A program made the translations under genes and the position numbers. Shown in pieces: positions 1 through 8,946 of a stretch of DNA of 64,000 nucleotides (the first letter of the stretch is position 1; each line of letters starts with the position of its first letter). The stretch is from Bog-532 sp963830385 (lineage in GTDB: Bacteria > Actinomycetota > Actinomycetes > Streptosporangiales > Streptosporangiaceae). Below the pieces are notes generated by a model that saw nothing but the letters and a program-made list of their open reading frames with translations, ran no database searches and had not been told where the DNA came from. The stretch is from contig CAWHMD010000004.1 in assembly GCA_963830385.1 (NCBI GenBank), positions 434,001 through 498,000 on the forward strand. Direction: 5' to 3'.

Positions 1-543
1 CATAAGGGACAGGACCTCCTCGTCGAGGCGCTCGCCGACCTCGCTGATCGGGACTGGCACTGCGTGCTGGCCGGGTCACTCGACCGCGACCCGGATTTCG
101 TCGAACACCTGCGGACCCGTATCAGGCGTCTCGGCTACGACCATCGCGTCCGGCTCAGCGGCGTCCTGACCGGCGCGGCGCTCAGCCACGAATACACCAC
201 CGCCGACCTGCTCGTCGCACCGTCGCGCTCGGAATCCTACGGCATGACCGTCACCGAGGCGCTCGCCCACGGCCTGCCCGTCATCGCTACCACCGTCGGC
301 GGGCTGCCCGAAGCGTTCGGCTCCACCGCCGATGGCACCGGCCCTGGCCAGCTGATCCCGCCCGGCGACCCGGCTGCCCTCGCCGCCGCGCTCGCAGACT
401 GGCTGGGCGACGAGGGCCACCGGCACCGGCTACGGGCCGCCGTACGACAGCGGCAGCAGACCCTGCGTGGCTGGGAGCAGACCACGCAGGAGATAGCTGA
501 CGCACTGACCGCCCAGCCGTTCCGGTACCAACGAACACGATGA
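1..543 (+). CDS. GT4-family glycosyltransferase, C-terminal part
   Basis: The window opens inside this gene; the reading frame is open from base 1 and ends at a TGA at 541-543. The visible 180 residues are the C-terminal Rossmann half of a retaining GT-B enzyme. It starts with KGQDLLVEAL, a hallmark of GT4 sugar transferases, and carries the EX7E motif in SESYGMTVTEALAHG followed by GLPVIATTVGG, which binds the nucleotide-sugar phosphates. The family transfers a sugar from an NDP- or GDP-sugar to a lipid or glycan at the cytoplasmic membrane. The substrate cannot be told. It is followed after 16 bases by the SRPBCC gene and probably shares its transcript. Confidence 0.9.
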   Translation, partial: HKGQDLLVEALADLADRDWHCVLAGSLDRDPDFVEHLRTRIRRLGYDHRVRLSGVLTGAALSHEYTTADLLVAPSRSESYGMTVTEALAHGLPVIATTVGGLPEAFGSTADGTGPGQLIPPGDPAALAAALADWLGDEGHRHRLRAAVRQRQQTLRGWEQTTQEIADALTAQPFRYQRTR

Positions 544-559
544 AGGGGAAGTCCGTCCG

Positions 560-1027
560 ATGACATTCAGAACCGAGAGCCGCATCACCATCGCCAGCAA
601 CGTCCATGAGGTGTGGGCGTATCTCTGTGACGTCGGACGCTGGCCAGAGTGGGCACCAACCGTCCTTGAAGCCCGGATCCGTGGCAGAGGCCCGCTTCAG
701 CCCGGCTCGCGGGTGCAGCAGCGGGCCAAGCTGATGTTCGGGTTGTCGCGCAGGCGCAGCCAGAAGGTGACCGTTGTCGAGCCGCCCACGTCCATGGCGT
801 TCGCCGGGCCGATGGGCACGTCCGCCGCGCGCTGGGGAATGGAACTGGGGCCGGCCGGCGATGGGCAGACCGACGCCATGATGTGGATCGAGGTCGACCT
901 CGCGGGCATCATGCGGGCGGTCCCCGCGGGCATGCTCAAAGGCAGGATTCAGCGCGTCAGCGATATCGAAATGGTGGCGATCAGAGCTGCTGCCGAGTCC
1001 GCTGCGCGGGAAGGTGCGATGTCCTAG
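560..1027 (+). CDS. SRPBCC family protein (polyketide cyclase/dehydrase-like)
   Basis: A 155-residue helix-grip protein. The N-terminus (residues 1-35) gives the family signature: a beta strand ending ASNVHEVWAYLCDVGRWPEWAPTV, with the conserved W-P-W of START-like folds. Such proteins bind hydrophobic ligands; many are annotated as polyketide cyclases, but the reaction is unknown here. The start has a GGGGAAG Shine-Dalgarno sequence about ten bases upstream. The TAG stop at 1025-1027 directly abuts the ATG of the methyltransferase, so the pair is translationally coupled. Position after a glycosyltransferase and before a methyltransferase suggests tailoring of a lipid or glycolipid (inference). 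Confidence 0.8.
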   Translation: MTFRTESRITIASNVHEVWAYLCDVGRWPEWAPTVLEARIRGRGPLQPGSRVQQRAKLMFGLSRRRSQKVTVVEPPTSMAFAGPMGTSAARWGMELGPAGDGQTDAMMWIEVDLAGIMRAVPAGMLKGRIQRVSDIEMVAIRAAAESAAREGAMS

Positions 1028-1795
1028 ATGGGACGGAGTGACGTGGCCGGCCTCGACGTACCCACCGTGAGGCAGACCGACAACGCGCGAGAGCACCTGA
1101 TCGAGACCTACCGGAAGAAGGCAAAGCACTACGACGTCACCTCCCGGCTGTACCCCGCGCCCGGCTACCCCCAGCGGGCACAACGCCTCCGGGCCGTACG
1201 AGCGCTCGGCCTTCGCACGGGTGACACCGTGATCGACATGGCCTGCGGCACAGGTCTGAACTTCCCGCTGCTTCAGCAGGCGGTTGGGCCCGCTGGCCGG
1301 ATCATCGGCGTCGATCTGACCGACGCGATGCTCGCCCGTGCCCAGGATCGGATAAAGGCGAACGGCTGGAGCAATGTCAGCCTCGTGCAAGCCGACGCAG
1401 CCGGCTTCAACTTCCCGGCCGGGATCGATGCGATCCTGTCCACGTACGCCCTGACCCAGGTGCCCGAGTGCGCAGAGGTCATCGCCCATGGCACCGCGGC
1501 CCTCGCCGCGGGCGGCCGCTGGGCCGTGCTGGACCTCAAGGTTCCCGGCCGCACGCCTGGGTGGCTGGCGCAGCTCGGAACCGCAACGGTGCGGCCTTTC
1601 GCCTCCATAGATCAGTGGATGATGCGCCGCCCGTGGGAGGCAATTCGCGCCGCCATGCAGGAACAGCTGGCTGATTTCTCCTGGACCGAGCTGGCCTTCG
1701 GGTCGGCTTTCCTAGCGGCCGGGTCCAGCCGGCCCGGTCATGGCCGGGCACCTCATCAGTCGAAGGTCTCGGCGGGCGTACTCGACGGCCAGTGA
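1028..1795 (+). CDS. Class I SAM-dependent methyltransferase
   Basis: 255 residues. Motif I (VIDMACGTG, residues 68-76) binds S-adenosylmethionine, followed by the acidic ribose-binding loop GVDLTDAML near 93-101 and LVQADAAGF. The fold is that of the UbiE/phospholipid methyltransferase group: a YDVTSRLY segment precedes the SAM domain. The ATG follows the preceding stop without a gap. The last 30 or so residues are low-complexity and run 40 bases into the 3' end of the convergent VOC gene, so the natural C-terminus may have been altered by a small indel. The acceptor is unknown, and a lipid or quinone-like substrate would fit the neighbours. Confidence 0.85.
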   Translation: MGRSDVAGLDVPTVRQTDNAREHLIETYRKKAKHYDVTSRLYPAPGYPQRAQRLRAVRALGLRTGDTVIDMACGTGLNFPLLQQAVGPAGRIIGVDLTDAMLARAQDRIKANGWSNVSLVQADAAGFNFPAGIDAILSTYALTQVPECAEVIAHGTAALAAGGRWAVLDLKVPGRTPGWLAQLGTATVRPFASIDQWMMRRPWEAIRAAMQEQLADFSWTELAFGSAFLAAGSSRPGHGRAPHQSKVSAGVLDGQ

Positions 1796-2220
1796 GCGGG
1801 CGACCAGTCACCATCGGGGTCGGTGGTCTGCCCCACTTCGATCAGGTGGCCGTCGGGATCGCGGATGTAGCAGCGCTTCTCGTACTGGTGCTGTTTCGGC
1901 GGGGTGAGGAATTCGGCCCCCCGGGCGCTCCAGGCGGCGTAGACGGCGTCGATGTCTTTGACCCGGATGTTGAGGAAGCTGCTGACCCGGTCGGGATCCC
2001 GCGGCGTTTCCAGGATGACCGTCGGCTTGTCGTCGGTCGGGCCGCCGCCGGCGTTGATGACGATCCAGCTGTTGGCCAGCGCGACATTGACCGGATCTCC
2101 TGGGCGTTCCACCCGGCCGCCGAGAACTTCGGTGTAGAAGCGCCGGGAGCGCTCGACATCGTCGGAGACGATGAAGTGGGTCAGCACGATTCCCTCGGGG
2201 GGCGGTGGGAGCTCGGCCAT
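1756..2220 (-). CDS. VOC family (glyoxalase/bleomycin-resistance fold) protein
   Basis: 154 residues with one vicinal-oxygen-chelate domain. LTHFIVSDDVERSRRFYTEVLGG at the N-terminus is the classic beta-alpha opening, and IRDPDGHLIEVGQ near the C-terminus carries the usual metal-ligand glutamate. VOC proteins range from glyoxalases to antibiotic-binding proteins; nothing here fixes the ligand. It is convergent with the methyltransferase and overlaps it by 40 bases at the 3' end. Confidence 0.85.
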   Translation of the reverse strand: MAELPPPPEGIVLTHFIVSDDVERSRRFYTEVLGGRVERPGDPVNVALANSWIVINAGGGPTDDKPTVILETPRDPDRVSSFLNIRVKDIDAVYAAWSARGAEFLTPPKQHQYEKRCYIRDPDGHLIEVGQTTDPDGDWSPAHWPSSTPAETFD

Positions 2221-2272
2221 CTGAACCTCCGTTGGTTGGCCTCACAGCAACCATCGCGCCCAGGGCGCACGA

Positions 2273-3403
2273 TCACCCCCGGGTCGAACCCTGGTCTTTA
2301 CCCGGTCGCCCGGACAGCGGGCCGTCCTCATCTCCGGGGACGTTCGCCCCCTCGGCGTGCTGCTCCGGCGCACCCTTGATCGCGATCGCCGCGCCGGTCT
2401 CGAGAGCCGCGTCGAAAAGCTCGGCCACCGACTTGCGGATCTCCTCGCGCAGAGTCGTCTTATCCGGGCAGAGGTTCTCGATGTTCCGCTGATAAAGAAC
2501 GAACCTCTCCCCGAAGGCGACTCGCGAGCGTGCCCCCGCGGCGAAGTCTCCGCCCAGCCCGCCGAACTGGCTGTCCGAATCGCCGCTCCCCGGGCTGGGG
2601 CCGGCCAGATGCCAGCGGCGATCCGGATCTACGCCCAGCTCGACTCGTGACTTGTCCGGCAGCAGCACTACGTCCACTGGGCCGCCGGACGAACCGCCCG
2701 TCTCGGCGTCATGCACCCTGACCTCGGCCTCGGCCTGCGCCTGGAAGTCGGCACCCGTTATACGGAAAGGCACCACCCAGGGGCCCGACCCGGAGTTCAG
2801 CGCGGCGGCCGCAGCGAAATCGGGCCGCCCCGCCTCGGGGTTGCCCGCGTCGAGCCAGACCTTGACCTGGCCGCGCAGGGCCCAGCCAGGAGCGAACCGG
2901 CTGGCCACTTCGACCAGGTCATCGAGGTGCTGGCCCGCCTCCTCGAATCGGCCCAGGCGGTACAGCGCGACCATGAGGCGCCACCGCGCCTGGGCCGAGG
3001 CCGGATCGGCGTCGGCCGCGGCCTGCGCGGCGCTCCGGGCATCCTCGAAATGACCGAGCCACCACAGCGCCTCCGAGGCGAGCACGAGCGCCGCGACCCG
3101 GACCGCGGGCACCGGATCCTTCAGGTGGCGATGGGCCACCCACAGAGCCCCCAGCGGATGATCGGGGCAGCTGCGCGTGTGTTCCTGCAGCGTCTCCAGC
3201 GCGTCCTTCGCCGATTCCCGGCCTTCGTGACGGTATTCGGCCGGTACAAAATCGAGCCACCGTGCCGCGGCTTCTTTCAGCGGTTCGTGTATTTCGAAGT
3301 CGCGCGCTTTGGCGTTCGCCACGTAACCTGGGCCGGAGTGATGGGACGCCTGCGGCGCTGGAGTAACCGAGGGTGTCACGTCATCTCCGGGCATGGACCA
3401 CAT
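2273..3403 (-). CDS. TPR-like hypothetical protein
   Basis: Up to 376 residues. The middle (about 100-200) holds helical repeats of TPR type: ALWWLGHFEDARSAAQAAADADPASAQARWRLMVALYRLGRFEEA shows the A-x-G and paired-helix spacing. The C-terminal half is a beta-rich segment followed by a charged, disordered tail. I do not recognise the family. A GTG at 3379 with GGAG five bases upstream is a better start than the first ATG at 3403, removing eight residues. It lies convergent to nothing and divergent from the helicase, with about 250 bases between. Confidence 0.6.
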   Translation of the reverse strand: MWSMPGDDVTPSVTPAPQASHHSGPGYVANAKARDFEIHEPLKEAAARWLDFVPAEYRHEGRESAKDALETLQEHTRSCPDHPLGALWVAHRHLKDPVPAVRVAALVLASEALWWLGHFEDARSAAQAAADADPASAQARWRLMVALYRLGRFEEAGQHLDDLVEVASRFAPGWALRGQVKVWLDAGNPEAGRPDFAAAAALNSGSGPWVVPFRITGADFQAQAEAEVRVHDAETGGSSGGPVDVVLLPDKSRVELGVDPDRRWHLAGPSPGSGDSDSQFGGLGGDFAAGARSRVAFGERFVLYQRNIENLCPDKTTLREEIRKSVAELFDAALETGAAIAIKGAPEQHAEGANVPGDEDGPLSGRPGKDQGSTRG

Positions 3404-3654
3404 GATCGCACCGGAGCAGGCGCGCTGCCGGGGAATGAACCGGGCACCGGGTCGGCTCTACCATGTGGTGGCAGTTGTTATGGGTGTTCCTGCTGTCTGC
3501 AGGCGCGGACCCGGATCCAGCTCGGTGATACATCGCGGCCGCCCACGTCGCCTTAGCCAGGGCGGGCTGACCCTGCTCAATGAACTGCAGTCAGCCGTGG
3601 CCGAGGCAGAAATCAATGGGAGTCACAGGTGTTCGCGGAGCAAGGTGGTTGTGC

Positions 3655-5364
3655 ATGATCGAGGACAACGGCGGGGGTACGGGCGGTTTCGCTGACCTGG
3701 CGCTGGCCCCGGAGCTGTGCGACGTGCTCTCGGGTCTTGGTTACGAGGAGCCGACACCGATCCAGCTGGCCGCCATCCCGCCGCTGCTTGAAGGCCGTGA
3801 CCTTGTCGGGCAGGCCGCGACCGGGACGGGGAAGACGGCCGCCTTCGCGCTTCCCATCCTCCAGCGAATACTCACCGAAGGTGAGCGGACCGAGCCGCTC
3901 GCCCTGGTGCTCGTCCCCACCCGTGAGCTCGCGGTGCAAGTCTGCGCGGCGATGCGCAGCTACGGGCACGACATGCGCGCGCGGGTCCTGGCGGTTTACG
4001 GCGGCGAGCCGATCGGCCGCCAGCTGGGGCCGCTCAGGCGCGGCGTCGACATCGTGGTGGCGACGCCGGGACGTGCGCTCGACCACATCAACCGGGGAAC
4101 GCTGAAGCTGAGCGGCCTGGAGATCCTCGTCCTCGACGAAGCGGACGAGATGCTCGACATGGGTTTTGCCGAGGAAATCGAGGCGATCCTGACCACTACC
4201 CCCGGGGAGCGGCAGACCGCGCTGTTCTCGGCGACGATGCCGCCGCGGATCGACGGCATGGTGCGCCGCCACCTGCACGACCCGGTGCGGGCCGAGCTCG
4301 GCCGCCAGGCGTCGGCGTCCGCCGACGGATTGCTGGTGCGGCAAACGGCCTACCTCGTGCCGCGCGGGCACAAGCCCGCCGCGCTCGGTCGCGTGCTTGA
4401 CCTGGAACGGCCGGCGGCCACGATCGTCTTCTGCCGCACCAGGGACGAGGTGGACCAGCTCACCGAGTCCCTGAACGGCCGCGGCTATCGTGCTGAGGCG
4501 CTGCACGGCGGAATGGACCAGAAGCAGCGCGACCGGGTCATGGCCCGGCTGCGCAGCCGGGCCATCGACCTTCTCGTGGCCACCGACGTGGCCGCCCGCG
4601 GTCTCGACATCGACCAGCTCACGCACGTGGTGAATTACGACGTGCCCAGCGCGCCGGAGTCGTACGTGCACCGCATCGGGCGCGTCGGCCGGGCCGGGCG
4701 CGAAGGCACCGCCGTCACCCTGGTCGAGCCGCGCGAGCAGAGGATGCTCAAGACCATCGAACGGGTGACCAAGCGGCCGATCATGATCGAGAAGCTGCCG
4801 ACCGTCGCCAGGCTGCGGGCCATGCGCCTGGAGCTGATGCGCACCGAGCTCCGCGAGAGCCTGCTCAAAGACGACGGCGACCTTGATGCCTTCCGGTCGG
4901 TGGTCGGGCCGCTCGGTGCGGAGTTCGACCCCTTCGAGGTGGCGCTCGCCGCGGTCAAGCTGGCCCATGAGGCGAGCGGAACACCGCGCGAGGAAGAAGA
5001 GATCCCCGCCGTCGAAATGCCGCCGGCGAACGACCGCCGCGACGGCCGAAAGGCCAGACCACGTGACCGGGGCCAGGCCACCGGCCGTGACCAGCGCCGT
5101 GGTCGCCGCGCGACTGCGGGCACGACCCGCCTGTTCGTGAGCACCGGCCGGTCCGCCGGCGTCCGGCCGCAGGATCTTGTGGGCGCTATCACCGGCGAGT
5201 CATATCTCTCCGGCAGCAATATCGGTGCGATCGAGATCACCGATCGTTTCTCCCTCGTCGAGGTGCCCGAGTCAGCCGCCGACGATGTGGTCAGGGCGCT
5301 CCGGGGGACGAGCATCAAGGGCCGGAAAGCAACCGTTCGCCGCGAACGCTACCCGGCGCGGTAG
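3655..5364 (+). CDS. DEAD/DEAH-box ATP-dependent RNA helicase (DeaD/CsdA-like)
   Basis: 569 residues from the ATG at 3655, chosen because AAGGTGG sits seven bases upstream; the frame is open further back but has no such site. Q-motif GYEEPTPIQ (29-37), motif I AATGTGKT (54-61), motif II DEAD (161-164), SAT in LFSATMPP, and motif VI HRIGRVGRAGR are all present, so the ATPase/helicase core is complete. After a basic low-complexity linker the last 75 residues match the DbpA/CsdA RNA-binding domain (RLFVSTGR...GAIEI...V). Members unwind structured RNA in ribosome assembly and cold adaptation. Monocistronic. Confidence 0.95.
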   Translation: MIEDNGGGTGGFADLALAPELCDVLSGLGYEEPTPIQLAAIPPLLEGRDLVGQAATGTGKTAAFALPILQRILTEGERTEPLALVLVPTRELAVQVCAAMRSYGHDMRARVLAVYGGEPIGRQLGPLRRGVDIVVATPGRALDHINRGTLKLSGLEILVLDEADEMLDMGFAEEIEAILTTTPGERQTALFSATMPPRIDGMVRRHLHDPVRAELGRQASASADGLLVRQTAYLVPRGHKPAALGRVLDLERPAATIVFCRTRDEVDQLTESLNGRGYRAEALHGGMDQKQRDRVMARLRSRAIDLLVATDVAARGLDIDQLTHVVNYDVPSAPESYVHRIGRVGRAGREGTAVTLVEPREQRMLKTIERVTKRPIMIEKLPTVARLRAMRLELMRTELRESLLKDDGDLDAFRSVVGPLGAEFDPFEVALAAVKLAHEASGTPREEEEIPAVEMPPANDRRDGRKARPRDRGQATGRDQRRGRRATAGTTRLFVSTGRSAGVRPQDLVGAITGESYLSGSNIGAIEITDRFSLVEVPESAADDVVRALRGTSIKGRKATVRRERYPAR

Positions 5365-5413
5365 TACCAGCTTTCCCCAGCCACCGACGGCCCGCGCTCG
5401 CCGAGCGCGGCGG

Positions 5414-5806
5414 TCAGGCAGCGGCTTGGATGGCCTGCAGGATGACGCTGGTCACGACGCCGGGGTCGGAGATCATGGCCAGGTGCGGGGCGTTCACTTC
5501 GGTGGTGTAGGCGTGCGCGTTCCTGGCCATGGCAACCTGCAGTGCTGGCGGGATGGCGTGGTCGGCGGTGCCGACCGCACGGCGCACGAGCCGGGCACGG
5601 AGGCTAGGAGCTGGGCGAGGGTCTGGCCCTGTGCGGGCGCGAAGGCGTCTACGTAAACGAGGGCGTTGACCTGCGAGTCGCCGGTCGCGGCGTTGGTGAT
5701 GACGGCCCCGCCGTAGGAGTGGCCGACCAGCACGATCGGGCCGGAGATGCTGTGCAGAAAATCGGCCAGGAACCAATGGGATTTGCGCTCGACGATGGTC
5801 CGCAGT
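5414..5806 (-). pseudogene. Alpha/beta hydrolase remnant
   Basis: The nucleophile-elbow region GPIVLVGHSYGGAVITNA and the following NALVYVDAFAPAQGQTL are read in one minus-strand frame. The C-terminal HAYTTEVNAPHLAMISDPGVV, with the catalytic-His region, is read in another frame up to the TGA at 5414. The N-terminal third is missing, cut where the DUF1206 gene ends, and about 80 residues between nucleophile and His are absent. The active enzyme cannot be made. The family includes esterases and haloalkane-type hydrolases. Confidence 0.7.
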
Positions 5807-5807
5807 C

Positions 5808-6623
5808 TCAGACTTTCCGCCAGCGGGCCTCGCACAGCCCATAGACGCCGAAGACGAAAAGGCCGAGTGCGGCCAGAAGCATCAAAAATTCGCCGAACGG
5901 CTGATTGCGCAACGTCAGCAGCGCCTTGTCGATGCCGCCGGATTCTGATGCCTTTCGCGTGACCGCCGCATCGATTACCAGCACGCCGACCAAGGCGAAG
6001 ACCAGCCCGCGGGCAATGGTTCCGGTCATGCCGAGCAGTTCGACGACGCGGCGCATCCTGGCGCGCATCCGGGCCGTCTGGAGGTGCTTCATGAACTTCT
6101 TGCGGGCACCCTCGACGACCAGGGCAATGCCGCAGGCGACGACAGCCAGCCCGGCCAGGCCGACCAGCGCCCGGCCGGCCGTGTGCTGCATGGCGGTAGC
6201 CGTGATGTCCTGTTGGCGGCCAGACTGGCTACGAGCGGCGCCGGTGATCACGGTGAAGGTCAGGTAGGACAGGCCCGCGTAGATGACCGCTCTGGCTAGC
6301 GACTTGAGCCTGGGGCCGGCTCCGGGCTCGCCGGTGACGCCGAATGCGGCCTCGCTCAGCCGCCACAGCGCGTAGGCCGCGAAGCCGATGCCGAGCAGCC
6401 ACAGTGAGACCAGGCCGTACGATTTGCCCGCGAGCAGCTGCAAGGCGCCTTCCTGGTCCGCCTCGCGCGAGCTGTGCCCCAAAGCGACCAGGACCGCGAC
6501 CCAGCCAACCAGGATGTAGATGAATCCCCGCGCGGTCAGGCCCGAACGGGCCAGAAAGTGCGCCGGGCTGTTGGAGGCCCGGTTCGCGGTGCGCATGGCG
6601 CGTGGCGCCGACACAGGATGCAT
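5808..6623 (-). CDS. DUF1206 domain-containing membrane protein
   Basis: 271 residues with six predicted membrane spans arranged as three repeated helical pairs (GLTARGFIYILVGWVAVLVAL, then AVIYAGLSYLTF, then TGTIARGLVFALVGVLVI). The recurrent [RK]-x-x-[IV]-x-x-G-[FL] openings are typical of DUF1206, an uncharacterised actinobacterial membrane family of about 270 residues, so the length is right. It faces the PAP2 gene divergently with 150 bases between. Function unknown. Confidence 0.85.
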   Translation of the reverse strand: MHPVSAPRAMRTANRASNSPAHFLARSGLTARGFIYILVGWVAVLVALGHSSREADQEGALQLLAGKSYGLVSLWLLGIGFAAYALWRLSEAAFGVTGEPGAGPRLKSLARAVIYAGLSYLTFTVITGAARSQSGRQQDITATAMQHTAGRALVGLAGLAVVACGIALVVEGARKKFMKHLQTARMRARMRRVVELLGMTGTIARGLVFALVGVLVIDAAVTRKASESGGIDKALLTLRNQPFGEFLMLLAALGLFVFGVYGLCEARWRKV

Positions 6624-6771
6624 TGCCCCCTAATTCCTTTTTGGCGGGTTCTCAAACATTGACATTGGAATCAGTGGGGGCGGGATTCCTGTACCGCTCT
6701 CCGAACAGGCGCGACATTGAATGCCGCGGGTAAACGGGCATAAAACACTTCACAACGGGCAATAGGCGGCC

Positions 6772-8256
6772 ATGCCGCTTTCAGCCGCTGCCCGGCGAAA
6801 TCTGGCCCCGCTGGGTGTTGTCACCGCCGCAGCTGTCATCTTTGCCCTGCTACTCCTGCTGGTGCGGCTGCAGTGGGCGCCGCTGGAGTCGGCTGACCAC
6901 CGCGCCGCGGCCGGGCTGAACAGCCTGGTCGCCGGGCACTCTGCGGTTATCGGCGTCGTCAAGGCGGTCACCTGGCTGGGCAGCGGCGGTGTGCTGTGGA
7001 CCCTGATCGGAGCAGCCGTGGTCCTGCTGGCCATCAGGCGCCGGTCGTGGCTCGCGATCTACCTCCTGGTCGCCGGGGCCGGCGAACTGACGCTGGACCC
7101 GGTCCTCAAGGCCCTGGTCGGCCGGCTGCGCCCCGTGGTCGCCCATCCCATCGCCCACGGCAACGGCGACAGCTTCCCCAGCGGGCACGCACTCGGCTCG
7201 ATCGTCTGCTACGGCGCGCTCTTCCTGGTCTTCCTGCCCGCGACGCGCGGAATCTGGCGCCGTGTGTTCACCGCGGTCATCGTCACGCTGATCGCCGCGA
7301 TCGGCGTCAGCCGTCTCCTGCTCGGCGTGCACTACATCTCGGACGTGCTGGGCGGCTGGGCACTGGGCGTCACCTGGCTGGGCATCACCGCGTTCGCCTT
7401 CGAGCTGTCCCGGAATGCCAGGGGAGCCCCGGTGACCCAACCGGTGGCCGAAGGCCTCGAGCCCGAGGCCCGCACCGACCTGCAGCCGGCCGAACCAGAG
7501 ACGACCGGGCAGGACCAGGACCGCGCCCGCACCTACGGCCGGACCGCCGCGGGAGTGGTGGTGGCGTGGGTGCTGATCGTCGGCGCCCTCACCGGCATCG
7601 GCAAGCTGATCATGCATACCGGCAATGGGAACGGAAACCTGCTCGGCGACCATACGATCCCGCACTGGCTGGCCGGGCAGCGCACGGCCAGGCTGAACCA
7701 CTGGAGCCTGATCGCCAGTAACCTCGGGGCCACCCGGGACATTCTCATCATGAGCGCCGTCACCTGCCTGCTATTCATCGCCATCACCCGGCACTGGCGC
7801 CCGCTGATCTTCCTCGCCGTGGTCATGGTCGGGGAACTGGCCGCGTTCCTGACCATCGCCGCCATCGTCAAGCGGCCACGGCCGGACGTCCCGCACCTGG
7901 ACTCCAACCTGCCCACCTCTGCTTTCCCGTCCGGGCACATGGCCGCGACCACGTGCCTCTACGTCGGCATCGCCATCCTGGTCATCGGCCACGCTCGCGG
8001 CTGGTGGCGTTACCTGTTCCTCATCCCCGCCGTCGTCATGCCGGTCACGATCGCGCTGGCCCGCATGTACCGGGGCGAGCATCACCCCACCGACATCCTC
8101 GCCAGTGTGCTGTTCGCCGTCCTGTGGCTGACCGCCACCACCAGCCTCATCAAGCCGAACAGTGACCCCGGTCAAACCGGCCGCAAACTGGTGGGCTTGC
8201 CGCGCCGGAAGGTCGCCAGCCAGCCCCACCAGACCACGGCCAGCACGCCAGGCTGA
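6772..8256 (+). CDS. Tandem PAP2-family phosphatase (membrane)
   Basis: 494 residues carrying two complete PAP2 (type 2 phosphatidic acid phosphatase) domains. Copy 1: KALVGRLRP (about 113-121), SFPSGHALG (about 133-141), SRLLLGVHYISD (about 180-191). Copy 2: KRPRP (about 366), AFPSGHMA (about 384), ARMYRGEHHPTD (about 428). Both copies keep the lysine/arginine, the SGH histidine and the final histidine that form the phospho-histidine catalytic centre. About 12 membrane spans. The family dephosphorylates lipid phosphates, including undecaprenyl pyrophosphate. Two active domains in one chain are unusual; most members have one. Starts at ATG 6772, with no strong ribosome site. Confidence 0.88.
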   Translation: MPLSAAARRNLAPLGVVTAAAVIFALLLLLVRLQWAPLESADHRAAAGLNSLVAGHSAVIGVVKAVTWLGSGGVLWTLIGAAVVLLAIRRRSWLAIYLLVAGAGELTLDPVLKALVGRLRPVVAHPIAHGNGDSFPSGHALGSIVCYGALFLVFLPATRGIWRRVFTAVIVTLIAAIGVSRLLLGVHYISDVLGGWALGVTWLGITAFAFELSRNARGAPVTQPVAEGLEPEARTDLQPAEPETTGQDQDRARTYGRTAAGVVVAWVLIVGALTGIGKLIMHTGNGNGNLLGDHTIPHWLAGQRTARLNHWSLIASNLGATRDILIMSAVTCLLFIAITRHWRPLIFLAVVMVGELAAFLTIAAIVKRPRPDVPHLDSNLPTSAFPSGHMAATTCLYVGIAILVIGHARGWWRYLFLIPAVVMPVTIALARMYRGEHHPTDILASVLFAVLWLTATTSLIKPNSDPGQTGRKLVGLPRRKVASQPHQTTASTPG

Positions 8257-8270
8257 AGGCCTGGAGCCTC

Positions 8271-8612
8271 TCATTGCCGGGCCTTGGCCTCCTCGATGGT
8301 CAGTTCCGCGGCAGGGTCGGCCTCCAGCCGCTCATCGGGGATCGGCAGCCCGCTTTCGACCGACCGTCCATACGTCCCGTCGTTCAGGCGCTGCTCAGCA
8401 CGGTCGAGTGCGGCCAGGCGATCGCGCAGGCTGGCCGTGATGGCCTCGTTCTCGAACTGGGCGGTGAGAGGCTGCGCGGGATCGGAGATGTCCGCCCCCT
8501 GCTCGTCCTCAGCGGCCCGGTCCTGGCGTCCCTCACGTTCGGTGGTCTCGAGCAAGCTCTGCACCTCGGCTCGCTTGGCCCGTACCAGCGCTCGTGCCTG
8601 ATCTTCGTCCAC
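8271..8612 (-). CDS. DksA/TraR-like protein lacking the zinc-finger cysteines
   Basis: 113 residues from the GTG at 8612, chosen because AAGGAGA lies five bases upstream; the frame is open further but without such a site. The N-terminal coiled coil (RALVRAKRAEVQSLLETTERE) and the segment LNDGTYGRSVESGLPIPDERL line up with DksA/TraR proteins. The canonical YGxCxxCGxPIxxxRLxAxPxAxxCxxC has all four cysteines replaced (S, S and a TIEEA stretch). DksA proteins enter the RNA polymerase secondary channel; here the globular domain cannot bind zinc. It sits convergent to the PAP2 gene. Confidence 0.8.
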   Translation of the reverse strand: MDEDQARALVRAKRAEVQSLLETTEREGRQDRAAEDEQGADISDPAQPLTAQFENEAITASLRDRLAALDRAEQRLNDGTYGRSVESGLPIPDERLEADPAAELTIEEAKARQ

Positions 8613-8706
8613 TTGTTCTCCTTGGTATCGATGGGCCGCACCGACGCAGTCGGTTGGCATCTCTCACGGGCTCTGGTGAGCATAGGCGCCCCTGCGCGGG
8701 CCCCGT

Positions 8707-8890
8707 CAGCTCGCCGTGCGGATGAGCCCCTGGTCGCGCAGCACGACGAGCACTCCGAGCGTGTCCTCCAGCGGCATCTCGCCCTGCGCCCCGGAGGCGT
8801 TCGCGGTGTCGAAGAACGTGACCCCTTGCTCGACCGCCAGGCGGAGCACCCGCCGCGCCGCCTCGGGGCGATCCTTCCATCGGTGGGCAG
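8707..8890 (-). pseudogene. Aldo/keto reductase remnant
   Basis: On the minus strand one open frame reads WKDRPEAARVLRLAVEQGVTFFDTAN, the conserved start of an aldo/keto reductase (the D of the FFDTA motif is catalytic), then jumps to PLEDTLGVLVVLRDQGLIR, which normally lies about 80 residues later, and stops at 8707. An internal deletion therefore joined two parts of the gene, and the C-terminal half is missing. No enzyme can result. Confidence 0.65.
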
Positions 8891-8946
8891 TGGCACCGAT
8901 GTGCTGATCTTGCAGGGGCGGTGTATGCGGAGCCGCGAGAGGGAGT

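Noticed and set aside
287..1489. 400-codon minus-strand open frame
   Set aside because: It runs antisense through three real genes, has no family pattern, and is a high-GC shadow frame.
3613..4968. 451-codon minus-strand open frame
   Set aside because: Antisense to the DEAD-box helicase, His/Arg/Gly-rich with no domain; codon positions follow the helicase.
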